From the NCBI RefSeq assembly GCF_026210795.1, contig NC_089431.1:4464001-4528000 (forward strand): a stretch of 64,000 nt of DNA. Direction: 5' to 3'. This DNA is from Rhizophagus irregularis. Its lineage: Eukaryota > Glomeromycota > Glomeromycetes > Glomerales > Glomeraceae. The notes under the pieces were generated by a model that saw only the letters and a list, made by a program, of their open reading frames with translations, made no database searches and was not told where the DNA came from. The position numbers were made by a program, and so were the translations under genes. This document shows positions 1 through 12,190 of the stretch, piece by piece (within the stretch, counting starts at the first letter, position 1; each line of letters opens with the position of its first letter).

Positions 1-90
1 CAATGTTATATATATTCGCTTACATAAATAAATAATGATATTCCTGCTAATTTAGATTATTCAAAAAAGTTAGCAGCAAGCTACCATGTT

Positions 91-203
91 TCTTTCTGTT
101 TATTTAAACCATATGATTTATCTTTCTGTTATTCTAAACCATATGATTTATCTTTCTGTTATTCTAAATCATATGATTTATCTTTCTGTTATTATAAACC
201 ATT
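91..203. repeat. 30-bp tandem repeat, about 3.8 copies
   Basis: The unit tctttctgttattctaaacc followed by atatgattta is repeated head to tail at 91-120, 121-150, 151-180 and 181-203, with one or two changes per copy. There are no unique spacers, so it is a minisatellite and not a CRISPR array. Confidence 0.85.
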
Positions 204-1329
204 CTGTAATAAACAAAAAAGTTCATACATCCTCCTAATCGAGGGGTTGTAGTATTTTTATTTGATAAATGAAAAAACCTCCCTACATTCCAAGTATCTG
301 GTTACAAATAGAAATGTTTCATTAGAGACGTTTTGTAAATAATCAATAAACCTCACTTGCCCGGCTTTGTCAAAACCAGCAGCATATCTAAAATAAATGA
401 AATATTTTGTTAGGAATTTTTTTTAATAATTAGCAAAAAATAAAAATAAACAAATTCCTCACTTACTCACAGTCATAACAACCGGATTAATCAAAGCCAG
501 TATTCCAGGAGTATTTCATTAAATTTAAAATTCACCTTGGTGAACTTCCATGTGCTGATTTACATATTTTGAATAGTGATATTACGAGATGATCAGCAGA
601 TGCCAAGACAAATTCTTGAGTGGACATTCCCCTAAAAGCATTTGTTCTCGACATGATATTGTCCCGACATGAAATTTTCCCGAAATCAAAATCAAATTAT
701 TAAAAATGTAACTTTGGTTGAGTATATAGTATTTAACAATAAATAACACATTATAACTGGTAAATCGCAAATATTTAAATTTTAATTAGTTTTTTATTAT
801 TAACCCATTTATCAAATAATTCGATAGATTTTTTTCGTGCTGAAACGATGATCATATCGTGGAATGTATTAGATCATTTACAATCATATCTTGATTAGAT
901 TTACATTTTTAATCAAAAAAAAAAAACCGAAAAATACAAAAATAAAAAAGGAAATGATCTCCATTTTTGATCTTTTTCGTAAAAAAAATTATTTATTTTA
1001 TCTCTCTATATATCCAAACTTTTTATCAAAAAATTCATAAAATTCACTTCGTAAGTAATTAAAAAAAATATATAGAATCAAATGAATTTTTTCCTTAATT
1101 AATAATTTTTAATTATTCTTTAAACTTTTTTTTTTAAAAAAAGTGATTAATCTTAAAAAGGAAATCATTTTTTTTTATTTTAAACTAGTAAAAAAAGTTT
1201 TAAATTGATGAAAAAAGAAAAGATTGCAATAAAAAAATATTTGACTAATCTAAAAAGAAAAAAGAAATATTATTTATAATATTTCAAATTAAATAAATTA
1301 GACAATATTCCTAAACTGTAAATAGTGCT
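204..1329. other. AT-rich spacer, no gene seen
   Basis: Long A/T runs and no reading frame with recognisable protein similarity. The short frame at 582-770 has low-complexity composition and no family resemblance. Confidence 0.6.
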
Positions 1330-1560
1330 CCGTACGGGTTGGGTCAAACCCGGGTGATCGACCCGATCCGAATTTTTAAATCGAGTCGGGATTGCTGTTT
1401 TGCACATCTAAAATCTGTGACAGGTTACGCCGAAATGTGGCGCAACTGTCAAATGATCTGTCTAGCTGTACATAGTTGGGCACGCGATTTTGTGATCTGC
1501 CCAATAGCCATTCGCATGATCGTGTTGCTTTGATAAGCCCTATTATCTCCTTGTGAAATA
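1330..1560. other. GC-richer island in AT-rich spacer
   Basis: This roughly 230-bp stretch has clearly higher G+C than its surroundings and contains the near-palindrome gggtcaaacccgggtgatcgaccc. Short overlapping frames run on both strands, but none looks like a protein. It could be a repeat remnant or an upstream region for the kinase-like pseudogene at 2130; neither can be shown. Confidence 0.3.
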
Positions 1561-2129
1561 TTTTTTTTTTTGATTTTCTCACACACACTCTTTCCAGGAA
1601 GAACGATTAATTTTCCCTCAATTTAAATGTGGTAGTCTTTTATAAAATTACTTAAATACTCTTATATTAGCAGAGAAAAACTACTAAAAAACTATATACT
1701 TGATTTTAAAAAATTAAAGTTTATAAAAAGTTACACAACTTCGTGAAACAAGTATGGAAAGCGATAACAGTGAAGTGATAACACTACACAAGTAAGTCAA
1801 TTTTACACTAGTTTCGTTACTTTTGAATAGTTACTTTTCAAGATTTTAGAATAAGATTTGTATAAAAGAGAAAATAAAAAAAAAAAATTCCAGATTTTTG
1901 GGTTAACTTTATTTCGTGAAAATATAATATTTATATTGTTATATTATTTTAAATATTATTATATAGAATGTTGTGTACATTTGTTTTTTATAAGCTTTTT
2001 ATTAGAGTTTACCGTTTATTATATTTAATGTATTATCTTTACAATGCATTGTTACTATAATTATAAAGCATTATAAACATTCATTTTATCATTAAAGTAT
2101 TAATTATAAAGCATCAATTTTTTATTAAT

Positions 2130-3757
2130 TTGCAGATCTTTTCCTGGGAATCACTACCGGAAGAATTAAAACCTGTTCTTCCCCAGTATTACACGTATCT
2201 GATTCAAAATTTTGAAAATAAGCTATCATATCGAACATATGAAGGTTTTGAAGTTCCAAATTTTGAGTTGGACGCGTTTGTGAATATAAATAATGAAGAA
2301 ACAGCATCTGAGTGGATTAAAACATTCAATCACATTCAAAGACAACGATGGCACAAACAAGGGGCTATAAATCAAAGGAAATCGAGTTATATTTTGAGAA
2401 ATATATCATTGCATTCACAGTCATGATGTAAAAAAAAAACAGGGTAAAGTTGAGGTGAAACGTTCTCAATCATCCCGGGCAAGAGATACATCCTGCACCG
2501 CAACTATCCATATTCGGTTAGAGCGTAAACGACTCCTATTCACCCATCCCTTAGAAATTAACTTGAAATATACTCACAATCATGTCACTGCATCTGATAT
2601 TTATAGTATTGCAATTCTTATGTGGGAAATTTCATCTGGACAACCACCATTTATAAATTATGAACATGAAAATGATATTGTAATGAATGTTATTAACGAT
2701 ATAAGACCAAAAATTGTGCCAGGAACTCCATTAGAATATAAAAATTTAATGAAAGAATGTTGGGATGCTGTTCCATTAAAAAGACCTGACGTTTATGCAC
2801 TTGAGAAAAGAATGAGAAGAATTAACTTAGATTATCAAAATATGACAGATGAATTATTCAAATCAGAAATGGATGAATAAAGTAGAAGAAAATTATACGA
2901 GTAGCAGATTATTTACAAGTAAAATTCACAACTTTGAAAATCTACCTGAACCAAGAAATGCAACAGAAGGTATAAATAAGTGTATAATATTTTATTAGCG
3001 AATGTATTTATTTTAAAACATATTATTAATGTTGTCTTTTATTATAATAGAAGAACAAGAAGGTATAACTGTATAAATAATAATTTCTACCATTTTATTT
3101 GGCTACTAAAATAATTTACTTTATATTACTACTAATAGCGTTTCATAGTAAATTGTATAAATTGTATGATTTTAACATTCCTAACGATAGTAAGTATTTA
3201 TTAACATTACAGCGTGATTTTAATAAATCAAATGAGCAGAATAGTTCAAAAGTAATTACTACTTTTGAATGTAATATATTTTAATTGTCAATCAAGATTG
3301 AATTTTTATATTAAATCAATATCTTAAATTTTAGATAGTAATGAAAAATTATCTAAATTATTTAAAAAGTTGCAAATAAATTCAAATGGTAAGAATAGTA
3401 ATAAATTACTAACAAATAAAGTTTCATTATTTATTAAACGTGACTTTTATTTAAATTTAGATGATGAAAAAGAAATAACTCAACAACAAATAAAAAAGAA
3501 AAGTATTAATGTCGATGGTAAGTGAAAATTTTACGTAATAACAAATAATTTTTATACCATTTTAATTCTATTTATTTTTTTTTTCTCCTTATAGATGATG
3601 ACGAAGTATATAATAATCCAAATTTTCATTCAAAAGAGCAAGATGAACTGGAAATTCCTGATGGTAAGCTCTTAAATTAAATTAGGAAAATAAATTTCTT
3701 TATAAGGCAAATAATTAATTTATAATTTGTTATTTTTTAACTTTAGATGGATTTTAA
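2130..3757 (+). pseudogene. Degenerate protein kinase (C-lobe and tail) fused to zinc-cluster segment
   Basis: Residues from about 2590 to 2880 read as a kinase C-lobe: ASDIYSIAILMWEISSGQPP, then PKIVPGTPLEYKNLMKECWD and LKRPD, typical of TKL-like kinases expanded in AM fungi. The catalytic loop and N-lobe are absent. The 5' part (2130-2580) instead carries a C-x-H-x-H segment (CIHSHDVKKKQG at about 2410, HPLEINLKYTHNH at about 2550) of the kind found in MULE/FAR1-type transposases; that assignment is tentative. Both parts share one open frame from 2455 to 2880. Lesions are visible: stops at 2368 and 2395 in the zinc-cluster frame, and a stop at 2878 with continuation in the +1 frame (VEENYTSSRLFTSKIHNFEN). 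Downstream exons remain recognisable, including a 12-nt microexon at 3051-3062, an exon at 3139-3189, and tail exons ending DGF-stop at 3757 with phase-consistent GT..AG borders. A possible first exon (ATG at 1754, donor gtaagtc) does not join in frame. Probably a pseudogene. Confidence 0.65.
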
Positions 3758-4332
3758 ATTATTTAAATAACAATTTTTTTATTTTATATCTTAAATTATT
3801 ATCATTATTTATTTATTTTGAATTATTTAAACACTAAGACTAGAATAGTAAATGTTTTACAAAATTCTTAGTTTGTAATTTAAATAATTTTAATAAATTT
3901 ATTCAAATTATTAAATGACCTCATGTGCACACGTTCTATATTAAAAAATTTGTTTTTAATTTTTTACAATAACCTCTTGTTAATTCCATAAAATTTATTA
4001 TGTATTTGCACTAATATATAATAAAATACATAATTCTCATAATAATTAATAAAAAACTTTTATTGTAAATTACTTGATGCATCAAAATTCTTTTTCTATA
4101 ACATAAAAGTAGGAACTCAAACAGCCTTAAGGTTAAGCTGTTTCAAGAAAAAGAACTTTAACGTATTAGTTAGCATCTAATTTAAAATATACAATTAAAT
4201 TAAGGTAAATTATAAAACTATTTAACTAAACGAATTAGATAAGCATGATATTGTCACTTATTTTTTATATCTAAAAATAGTTAAAATGTTCGTTGTTTAA
4301 TCTACTAAATTTTTTTTTTTTGGATCATAATT
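3758..4332. other. AT-rich spacer, no gene seen
   Basis: Only low-complexity A/T sequence. From about 4270 it becomes part of a block duplicated at 15965. Confidence 0.55.
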
Positions 4333-4335
4333 TTA

Positions 4336-4507
4336 GGGCAACGCTAATTTGATTTTTCGGTTCGCGTAGCATTGAAATTTGAAAAAAAATTTCAATTTTA
4401 AAAAAGTTCACCCGGCAAATTTTATAATAAACAATGCTATAAAATTTTTTTCGAAGTTTTGCAAAAATTGACATGACCAGGTGACGTGAAATCAAATTTG
4501 TGTGGCC
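4336..4507. mobile_element. 172-bp MITE, TTA target duplication (PIF/Harbinger-like)
   Basis: The ends are imperfect inverted repeats: gggcaacgctaatttgattt on the left, and ggccacacaaatttgatttc when the right end is read on the minus strand. TTA flanks both sides (4333-4335 and 4508-4510). The paralogous flank near 16010 reads aattttagatcatcag with one TTA and no insert, which is an empty site. A TTA duplication with GGSC-type termini fits PIF/Harbinger non-autonomous elements. Confidence 0.8.
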
Positions 4508-5141
4508 TTAGATCATCCGGGCTTCGAAAGATCGAGATTAACCTTCCAAGAAATTTTGATTCAAGAATTATTTCGAATCAAAATGTCGAATTAATTTTAA
4601 AATGGATAATTATAAAGTTACAAAATCATAAAAATTAAAATCTTTGAAACCAAGTTTTTAAAATTAAGTTCTTTGTTTGGTTCAGATTAATGCTTCGTGA
4701 TCTCGTGATGGATTTAATCCTGATGTAACAATTTTTGTTTTAAATCACATGGCAAGTGAAAATATAATAATTTGTTTTTACCAGCTTGGAAGCAATTGTT
4801 TTAATTATTGTTTTTTCAGGGGATAAACCGACTAGAGAAACTGATGATAGAAGGATATGTAGTAAATTATAAGGTATTGACATCAATTTATGCGCTTCAT
4901 TTCATTTTTATTTTATTATTTTATTTATTTATTTATTTATTTTAGAAAAAATTAATTAAAGATAAAAGTAGAACGTAAACTTCGGCTTATACTGTATGTC
5001 AAGTGGTATATTGGTTTTAATTTACGCTTCGAAATTTATCAAGCTAAACTTTTTAGTAATAGAAATTAGACTAAGGATGTAAAAGAAGAAAAGAATATAC
5101 AAATAAGTCAAAACAAAATATTATTAAACAAAAATATATAA

Positions 5142-6730
5142 CTAAATATTAATCTGAAATACTTCATAGTCTTCTATAAAAAACTTATCTTCAGATTTTC
5201 TGATAGGTTTTTCATAGGATGACTTTTTACAATAACACTTATTAGCTCTTTTACCATCAATTATAAAGCAAGTTGCTCCTAATAATGTAAGATCACCTTC
5301 ACCAAATGATGGACACAATTTCTTTGAAAAATTTATGGCATGCTCTTTATCTTTTACTCTACTTAGAAGATAATTTTCAATACTTTCACTATTAGCAAAA
5401 GAAAATATAAAACTATCGTTAGTAACGCCAAAGTTCTCGGACTTCCATTCAATCGGATTATACCCTCCAAGAATTTCATCACTGTCTTTTACTTTAAAAA
5501 TTGATATAGTATGAGATTTGTCATCGCAATTTTTATGAAATCTATAACCTTTAAACCCATCCCGAGTTGCACGATAAATCAATTTAAATTCGTACAAATT
5601 TTTTGCCTTATCTGTAATTTCTAATATATCAATCCATTTTGAGATTAATTCAGCATGTTGTGTTGTAATAATTATCGAATCTATATTTATTGAATCAACA
5701 TTTGAAATTGATTCAATCTGTTTGTTTGAGTTGACACTCTCTGAACTGATTGTTTGGATCGTTTGAAGTGCGGCTGGCCTATAATCATGATTCAAAAAAA
5801 ATTTCAATGATTCCTTATATAATTCCTTTGGTAAAATTTTCTTATAAGGTAAAACTTTATCCATAAATTCTTTAGAAGACAAAGTAAAGAATTTAATAAA
5901 AGGAATACATTTGTGTATGGTATTCTTTAAAATATCGAAATCATCTTTTGAAAAGTTGGCAGGATCAGAAGGGAGTTCAGGATTTTGAGCGAGTCCCCAT
6001 TTAAGAACATTTTCCCAGACTTGAATTTCATTCATTTGAAGATTATCATGTCGAAGAAAAGAAATCAAAGTTTTCTCTGAAATTGAAGTAAAATCGAGTG
6101 AATTAAAAAAATTTTCCGGCTGTTTAGAAATTATTTCAGTACAAAACTTTTGAAGTTCTAAGAAAGAATCACTCTCAAAGCTAGTTTGATACATTAGAAC
6201 AAAATTTTGTTCAATCCAGTTTGCTTGGTTATCAATCAAAAATGATTGCGAATGGGGTATTAGTTCCTGAAGACTTAGTTCATTGGCAGCAACCATGATT
6301 TTAACAATATACGAAGCATCAAATTCTTCCAAAGAAAGTTTTCCTCCATAAATATATCTAATAAAAAAAGAAAAATTATTTTTTTATGAAATAGTTGAAA
6401 TAGTTACAATATATATATTTATATATGATAATTATATATTAAAATGAATATTTAAAATTTAATCCGTACTTACTTTAAAATTATTTGAAAAATTTCAGGT
6501 GAAATATTTGGTAATTTAATATGCGTTAACGTTCCATCATTCTTCTTTTTATTTGTTGACAAAATTCTTCTCAAATAAGGGGAACGATAATTTAAAATAA
6601 CCATGTGAGAACGAAATATTTGAACATAAGGGTCATTACCAACTTCTATTGTAACATCATAATATTCTTCATCACCTAAAATTTCGAGTAAATTTTGTGA
6701 TAATATTGGTAAAAATTTATTATCCGACAT
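5142..6730 (-). CDS. BTB-BACK-TLDc protein, 490 aa
   Basis: Two exons: 6730-6474 and 6357-5142. The 116-bp intron has donor GTAAGT and acceptor TAG, and splits a Lys codon (phase 2); the spliced length is exactly 491 codons. The ATG is the first in frame before the BTB motif (DEEYYDVTIEVG, residues 20-31). The BTB fold runs to about residue 110, BACK (NWIEQNF, VWENVLKWG) lies at about 130-240, a variable hinge spans about 282-312, and TLDc runs from about 315 to the end (DEILGGYNPIEW, PSFGEGDLTLL, IEDYEVFQI). By family analogy BTB/BACK modules adapt substrates to Cullin-3 ligases, and TLDc proteins act in oxidation resistance or bind V-ATPase. It is odd in having ATRDGF where all paralogs have [GR]SRDG[FL]. 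Closest paralog: 16831-18420. No function has been tested here. Confidence 0.93.
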
Positions 6731-6760
6731 AATGAATGAAATGGAAAATAAAGTTTTTTT

Positions 6761-6780
6761 TGCAGATCGACAGATCGTAT
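6761..6780 (-). promoter_or_regulatory. Shared upstream element, doubled copy
   Basis: On the minus strand this reads ACGATCTGTCGATCTGCAA, about 31 bp upstream of the ATG at 6730. The core GATCTGCAA matches the element upstream of the other array genes. It may be a promoter or transcription-start motif; this is inference from position and conservation. Confidence 0.5.
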
Positions 6781-6942
6781 CCGAATGTTTTGAATTTATA
6801 GTGTTACCTGCATCACGTGCTGTTACACAAACTTTTTTGTCCGAATTAAAAAATTAGAATACAGCATTTGTATAGTATATAGTACCAATTCTCATCCTAC
6901 TATTTACTTTACATTATAATGTATTAAGTCAAGGGATTCCTA

Positions 6943-7130
6943 CTCTATAAAAAATTTTATCCGTTATTTCTGTAAAAACTCCGTAAAAATGAGCCTTTCA
7001 CAGATCCATTCACGGAAATAAAATGTAAATAATTCGATAAATTCCGTGCTATAAGGTTATTAATTCCGGAAAGATGAGCTTTTACGGAAAAAGATGGAAT
7101 ATAAAAAACGGATCGACTTTTTTTACAGGG
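6943..7130. mobile_element. 188-bp MITE with CTA target duplication
   Basis: The ends are CTCTATAAAAAATTTTATCC and, read from the right, CCCTGTAAAAAAAGTCGATC, followed internally by inverted ccgtaaaaatgagc / ccgtaaaagctcat segments. CTA flanks both sides (6940-6942 and 7131-7133). The termini resemble the element at 34450-34681. Confidence 0.65.
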
Positions 7131-7133
7131 CTA

Positions 7134-9556
7134 TAAAAAAGGAACATTTAGAAAACATACATAAATAAATGTAAAATATGCAACATACATAAAATGTCTA
7201 TAGAATCTATAGAATGTTCCATAAATATATAGGAAATATACAAAAATGGATTACTGTATACAAACGTACAAAAAATATACATTAACATTGATACTGTCAC
7301 TTTTGGGTTTCGGGTACCATTGCAATTTACCATTGCATTGTAAACGGCTTATGAGAATAACTGGCCCATTTACTGTTATATGAAATAGGTATATATGAAG
7401 ACATTCAAATCCTCAACACTAAATTTGTTAAAAAGCATAATTATTCCATCACATAAATTTTCTACACGGTAATTTCCTAATAGTATCTTAAAATTATTAA
7501 TTGAATCATTTACATAACGAGATTTCTTGATACCGTCACATTTTCCATCCTGGGAATATTGTAATCAGCTTTCTTTTTCCTTGATATGGCATCGACTTTC
7601 GTCAACATTTCTATTTTCTAAATTATCTAATTTCTCCATATTTCGGGATTTTTCACATACAATGCGAAAGTAGTTATTTATTTTATTATTTTTCACAATA
7701 CTAATTGTAGCATGTATTAATGTATTCATCATAGTAAATACATTACATCAACATCAATAATTGTTAATTTATAGTAGTCAGCAAATACATTTTTCGGAAT
7801 CTTTTATTGAATATGTAAATACAGTATATAATTTTTAACATACAGTATATCTAATCATTAAATATAACGATATTGGTGATTTTAATGAAATGAGCGTTGC
7901 TAAATTCTTTATTTGAAATAGTCTGTTCAATTATACTTTTATTTACGCAACAAATCTTGGTTTTAAAAGCTGCGTAAATTTCGAATTCAATAATTGGAGA
8001 ATGTAATCGCGAAGAAGAGTAATTGGATATGAGTGAAAATTAGTGGCACATTTCATTTTCTAATCAGTAAAATAATAGTTTGTAAGCGCTATTTTTAGAT
8101 TAGGTACGTAGTTTCAGGACTCGGACAGACATGTAATGTCGGTATAAACGACCAAATTTCGTTTTAAGTGCACTTGAATTTTTTTTGCAATTATTTTTCT
8201 AACGACCGGTTTTCAAAACTTTTTTGCCATGACTGTCATGACTTTTCAATTCATAATAAAATCGAGCATATATAATGTTCATTAATTTCTTACCCAATAA
8301 AATTTATGATAGTGCAAACAAGGTACATGAATTAACATAAAGATTTTACATATTTTTAAAAAAATGAAATCATGATAACTAGTTTTATGAAAGTCAGTTT
8401 TTTATAATCAAGGGATAAAGTTAATTGTTCTTAGGTACAAAACTATATTACAATTATTCACCTTTTTTATACATAAAAAAAAAAGATATTAAATAGGTGA
8501 AAGTTAAAACCGTAATTCTTTTTTAAAGCAATAGGAAATTCAAGTATAATTTTTTTTTTTTGCTTGTATTATTTTGTTATATTTTTGTCTATTAATCTAA
8601 TGTTATATTAAAATCAATAAATTGTATATCGTAATGTTCCCTAATGTGATATTTATAAACACTATTTTTCGATGCCGCTGTATTTGAGGTATATTTGATT
8701 TGTTTTATAATTAAGGCTTTGAAATAAGTGAGAATCATCATTTGATATGTAGAGCATTAATTCTGCAATTGAACTTACTGTTACTTGTTACTGTATAATC
8801 TTCGATCATTATTTAACTACTTGGAACTAACGGTAAAATGGCTAAGAGATTTAATGATTTCACGTTGTAACATTTTTGTATTAGTTTTGAAGCAGAGCGA
8901 ATTTAAACCGAGAAACCTAAAATTTTCTATTTATATTGTTGCCAAGAATGAAGTGGAGTCCAGGTAACAAATACTAACAAAATTTTTTATAATTCTAAAT
9001 ACACCATCATTCAAAAAGTAATCTGTAATATTCATCATTTATAAATGGTCAATTTTATCGAAGCATATTAGAAAAAGACAAAAAAATTGCGCTAAATAAT
9101 ATATGAAATTAAAATATTATTCACCATAAACTGAGCTTTATGAATGATTTGGGATGTTCTCAACCATCCTTTTTTTTATAGAGCTGCGCTGACTGGCTAA
9201 AATTTATCATCAACCCTTGTACACACTCTTTACACCATGAATTTCCCGAGATTACTTCAAGAGATCAGGCATTACTAGCTGATTTCTATTGAAAAAGTGC
9301 TCGAGAGCTCTTGATCGGTTCAATTATTTATGAAATTCAACATCACGGCCAAACAGACATCTTATCCGAAAATGTATCGCGAGTAATTCATTATTAAAAG
9401 TTAATACTGTACATGATAACATTAATTTATTTCTAAAACATTATTTAATTTTTAAATAACAAAATTTTAAATTGATAGAATTATTATTGAACATTGACGA
9501 AGCAAAATATTTATTTAAATTGTAAATGAGGAAAAAAAAGTTCAAAGTATCAACCT
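7134..9556. other. Long AT-rich spacer, no gene supported
   Basis: Short frames (for example 7148-7333 and 8785-8967) have no family features. A slightly GC-richer patch lies at 9180-9360 without coding signs. Confidence 0.5.
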
Positions 9557-11229
9557 TCAATTCTTCAATTTAGTATTAAAACCAAGCTCTAAAGCTTTTC
9601 CTGCCGAATATTCAGCCAACTCTCGGGAGCTGATTCCATAAATGCTGTTACGGATGATCGGCCGAATCTCCGAGACGAAAAAATTGATCGGGACTACACT
9701 TGTTTCAAGATCCATTATCTCAATGTCTAATAAATCACGGTCACCTTCTGCTTCGCGAATACTTTCGATATTTTGCTCAATACCTGCAAGTAAGCTTCCT
9801 ACAATGGTACGATATGAAGTGGAGACTGCGGTACCTTGCACCTGTTGGCTGGCCAACCCGGCTAAAGATTCTAACCTTTTAATCGGAGAGAGAATTAAAA
9901 TTATTTGAATGTAAATAATGGAATTGAATTTTGGAAATCTTACAATAAACAAGTCGAGTTAATTGACGGATTGCCATATTTTCTCAATATCTGGAGGATT
10001 TCTTTCTCAAAATTATCTACTTCTTTTTCCTTCCTCGCAATTTGTTCATCTATATTGCTGAGTCGCGTCTCCTTAGTAATTTTTGCTCTCTCGACTCTCT
10101 TTTTTGCCAATTTTAACGTTTCCGTTAGAGATGCGAGCTCTTTCTTACATATTGATTCATATATTTTTTTTTGATCTTCTTGACAGTCAATTTCAGATAT
10201 TTCTTGTTTGACAATCATTTTTTGCTTCCGTAAAACTGCCAACATATGAAATTTATTATTAGAGTCTAAGTTTATTTATGAAAAATCTTGATATAATTAT
10301 AAGTTTCAAACCATCAAGATTGTTATTCATGAAATGGAAAAAATTTCTGATTTTGGTTGCAGACTCAAGAGCTTGTCTTTCAAGAATATCCCGATGCTCT
10401 TGGAGTATTTTCTTCTCTTTCTGAAGATCATTCTTCAGGTACTCATGATCCGTCAATTGTGATTGATAGAATTCCATTTCACCAATAATTTTGGCCACTT
10501 CTTCATATCCCATAATATCCTCCATGAATATTCTTTGCCTTTCATTTTCAAGATTTTCTAGTTCTTTCTTACACTGAGCTTGTTCATTAACCCAATCTGG
10601 GATAGCTTTGGAACCCGAGATATTCATAAAAACAACAAGATTATTCTTGAGCGTTGAAACCTTTTGAGTGTCAAGCTCACATGTCTTGTATAAAAGGATT
10701 TTTAACCTTTTCTCGGGAGTTTCTATGCAATGGAGAAACTTATCAAGAGGTTTATTCTGAAATTTCTCATTTTTGGCGAATTTTACGAATTTTGCAATTC
10801 CCTTGGAAAGTTGTTCCATAATGCCAGTAATTTCTATCAAATTATTTCGAATGTTTACACTCTCAACGAGAATATCGGAAAGTTGTTGAGGAATTTGTTT
10901 ACTGTTAAGAAATAAATAAAGTATTATATAAACGAACAAACGTTAAAAGGACTAATTGACAAATGAATAACTAACATTTCTTCAGATAAATTTTTTCCGT
11001 CTTCTTCCACGAAGGCAGTATGAGAATGAACGAAAAAACAAGTTCTTATAACATTCATTTGGCTCACAACCAAATCATACATCGGGTTAATCAAGCTAAA
11101 TTTTTTTACATTGGCATTAAAAGGGTTTTGATAGGGAATTTCGACCTTGGTATCTTGAGATTCTTGTTGAATTTTCAACTTCTTTTCAAACTTTTGAATA
11201 AGTTGGTCATTTTCATTATTTTCATCCAT
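9557..11229 (-). CDS. Four-exon coiled-coil protein, 484 aa, unknown function
   Basis: Exons 11229-10976, 10901-10312, 10235-9944 and 9875-9557 join across introns of 74, 76 and 68 bp to give exactly 485 codons. The donors are GTTAGT, GTTTGA and GTAAGA and the acceptors are CAG, CAG and AAG. The ATG at 11229 is the first in frame. The protein is Lys/Glu rich with long predicted coiled coils (about residues 30-45, 160-240 and 265-370; for example KKELENLENERQRIFMED and IDEQIARKEKEVDNFEKEI). A C-terminal segment (LLESLAGLASQQVQG to ALELGFNTKLKN) looks helical and less charged. There is no signal peptide or membrane segment. I do not recognise the family. The N-terminal HSHTAF resembles no catalytic motif I can name. 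The near-perfect phasing of four exons argues for a living gene. Confidence 0.85.
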
Positions 11230-12190
11230 GGGAACAAAAAAATGAACTTTAAATGAAACTGAAAGCTTTGGCCAAGGAAAAAGAACCAAATCCTACTTTT
11301 ATAAAATTGAGACAAAACGGGCGTATTCACATGTGGATTTTTTTAATTGATATACTAAACTATGGCGGATAAAATTATTGGAATGAATTACACAAATTTG
11401 AATTGTGGTTTGCTGACTTATTTATTTAAAGAAATGGGTATTCCCGACTTTTTAAAAAAGAAAAAAAAAATTGTATGAGCGTTATTAAATATCTATTTTT
11501 TTATAAGATGTAATTATTATATAAAAATTGATTTATTTATTACCAATAAGTTATTAATAAGCAATTACATATTTTTTTTATATATTACCCGTCCAATTTT
11601 TTAACTTTAAATGGAAAAACTTTTGTGTGACTACATGTATATTCTATTAATTCAGGTATTGTATTTTTTTTTTCTTTTAAAAAAAGGTCATAAAAAAAAA
11701 ATCTTGTGGCGAAAAGAAAATTTATAATTAATAATTTTCATGATAATTTATCATAGTAATTACTGTTTACCATTATCACGTTCATGTTTTATCATTTCCA
11801 TCATTTTCACCAGATTCATTACGTATCATGTTCATCATTTCACCACTTTTTTTTTGTCATTTTATTACTTTATTAGGAAATTAAGAAAATTACAAAAGAT
11901 CTACATTATATAACATTTCCGGATCTAAAGTTCTAAACAGATCCTTATGTTAGCGGATATCCAGTTTTATTTTAGATTATCTTTCGCACCGGGACCAATG
12001 AGTTTGTTTAAATAGAAAATTTTAGTATTATATAAATTATATTGAGAATTGGTAAGGGTCTTCGATCACGCGGCAGATTTAATATTTTTGATTGGCCAGA
12101 TTGGCCACATGATCGTGTCATGTTAATTTGTTTACCGAATCTCATTTTCGTTATAGGTTCGAGGTTCGTTTCCTGGGTTCTTTCGGTCTC
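11230..12190. other. AT-rich spacer upstream of the coiled-coil gene
   Basis: No recognisable gene. Repeated cattttcatca-like strings at 11770-11870 form low-complexity sequence. The leader of the gene at 9557-11229 lies at the left end. Confidence 0.45.

Larger units (their letters stand above)
4270..6800. repeat. Segmental duplication, copy 1 (with 15965-18480)
   Basis: The 3' flank, gene and 5' flank of the BTB-TLDc gene at 5142-6730 align by eye with 15965-18480. Shared flank landmarks include ttaagttctttgt, gtgatctcgtgat, agcaattgttttaattattg and gaaagtagaacgtaaa. Differences include a 172-bp element present only here (4336-4507) and about 100 bp present only in the other copy near 16209-16305. 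Confidence 0.8.

Noticed and set aside
91-203. Regular 30-bp repeats that might suggest a CRISPR array
   Set aside because: Units are directly adjacent without unique spacers, and the genome is clearly eukaryotic. It is a minisatellite.
1754-1792. Short exon candidate MESDNSEVITLH with donor gtaagtc
   Set aside because: The donor phase does not match the kinase-like frame after the acceptor at about 2135, so it was not called as an exon.
9642-11256. Several plus-strand frames over the coiled-coil gene
   Set aside because: They overlap exons whose phases join perfectly on the minus strand; the plus-strand frames have no common splice structure.
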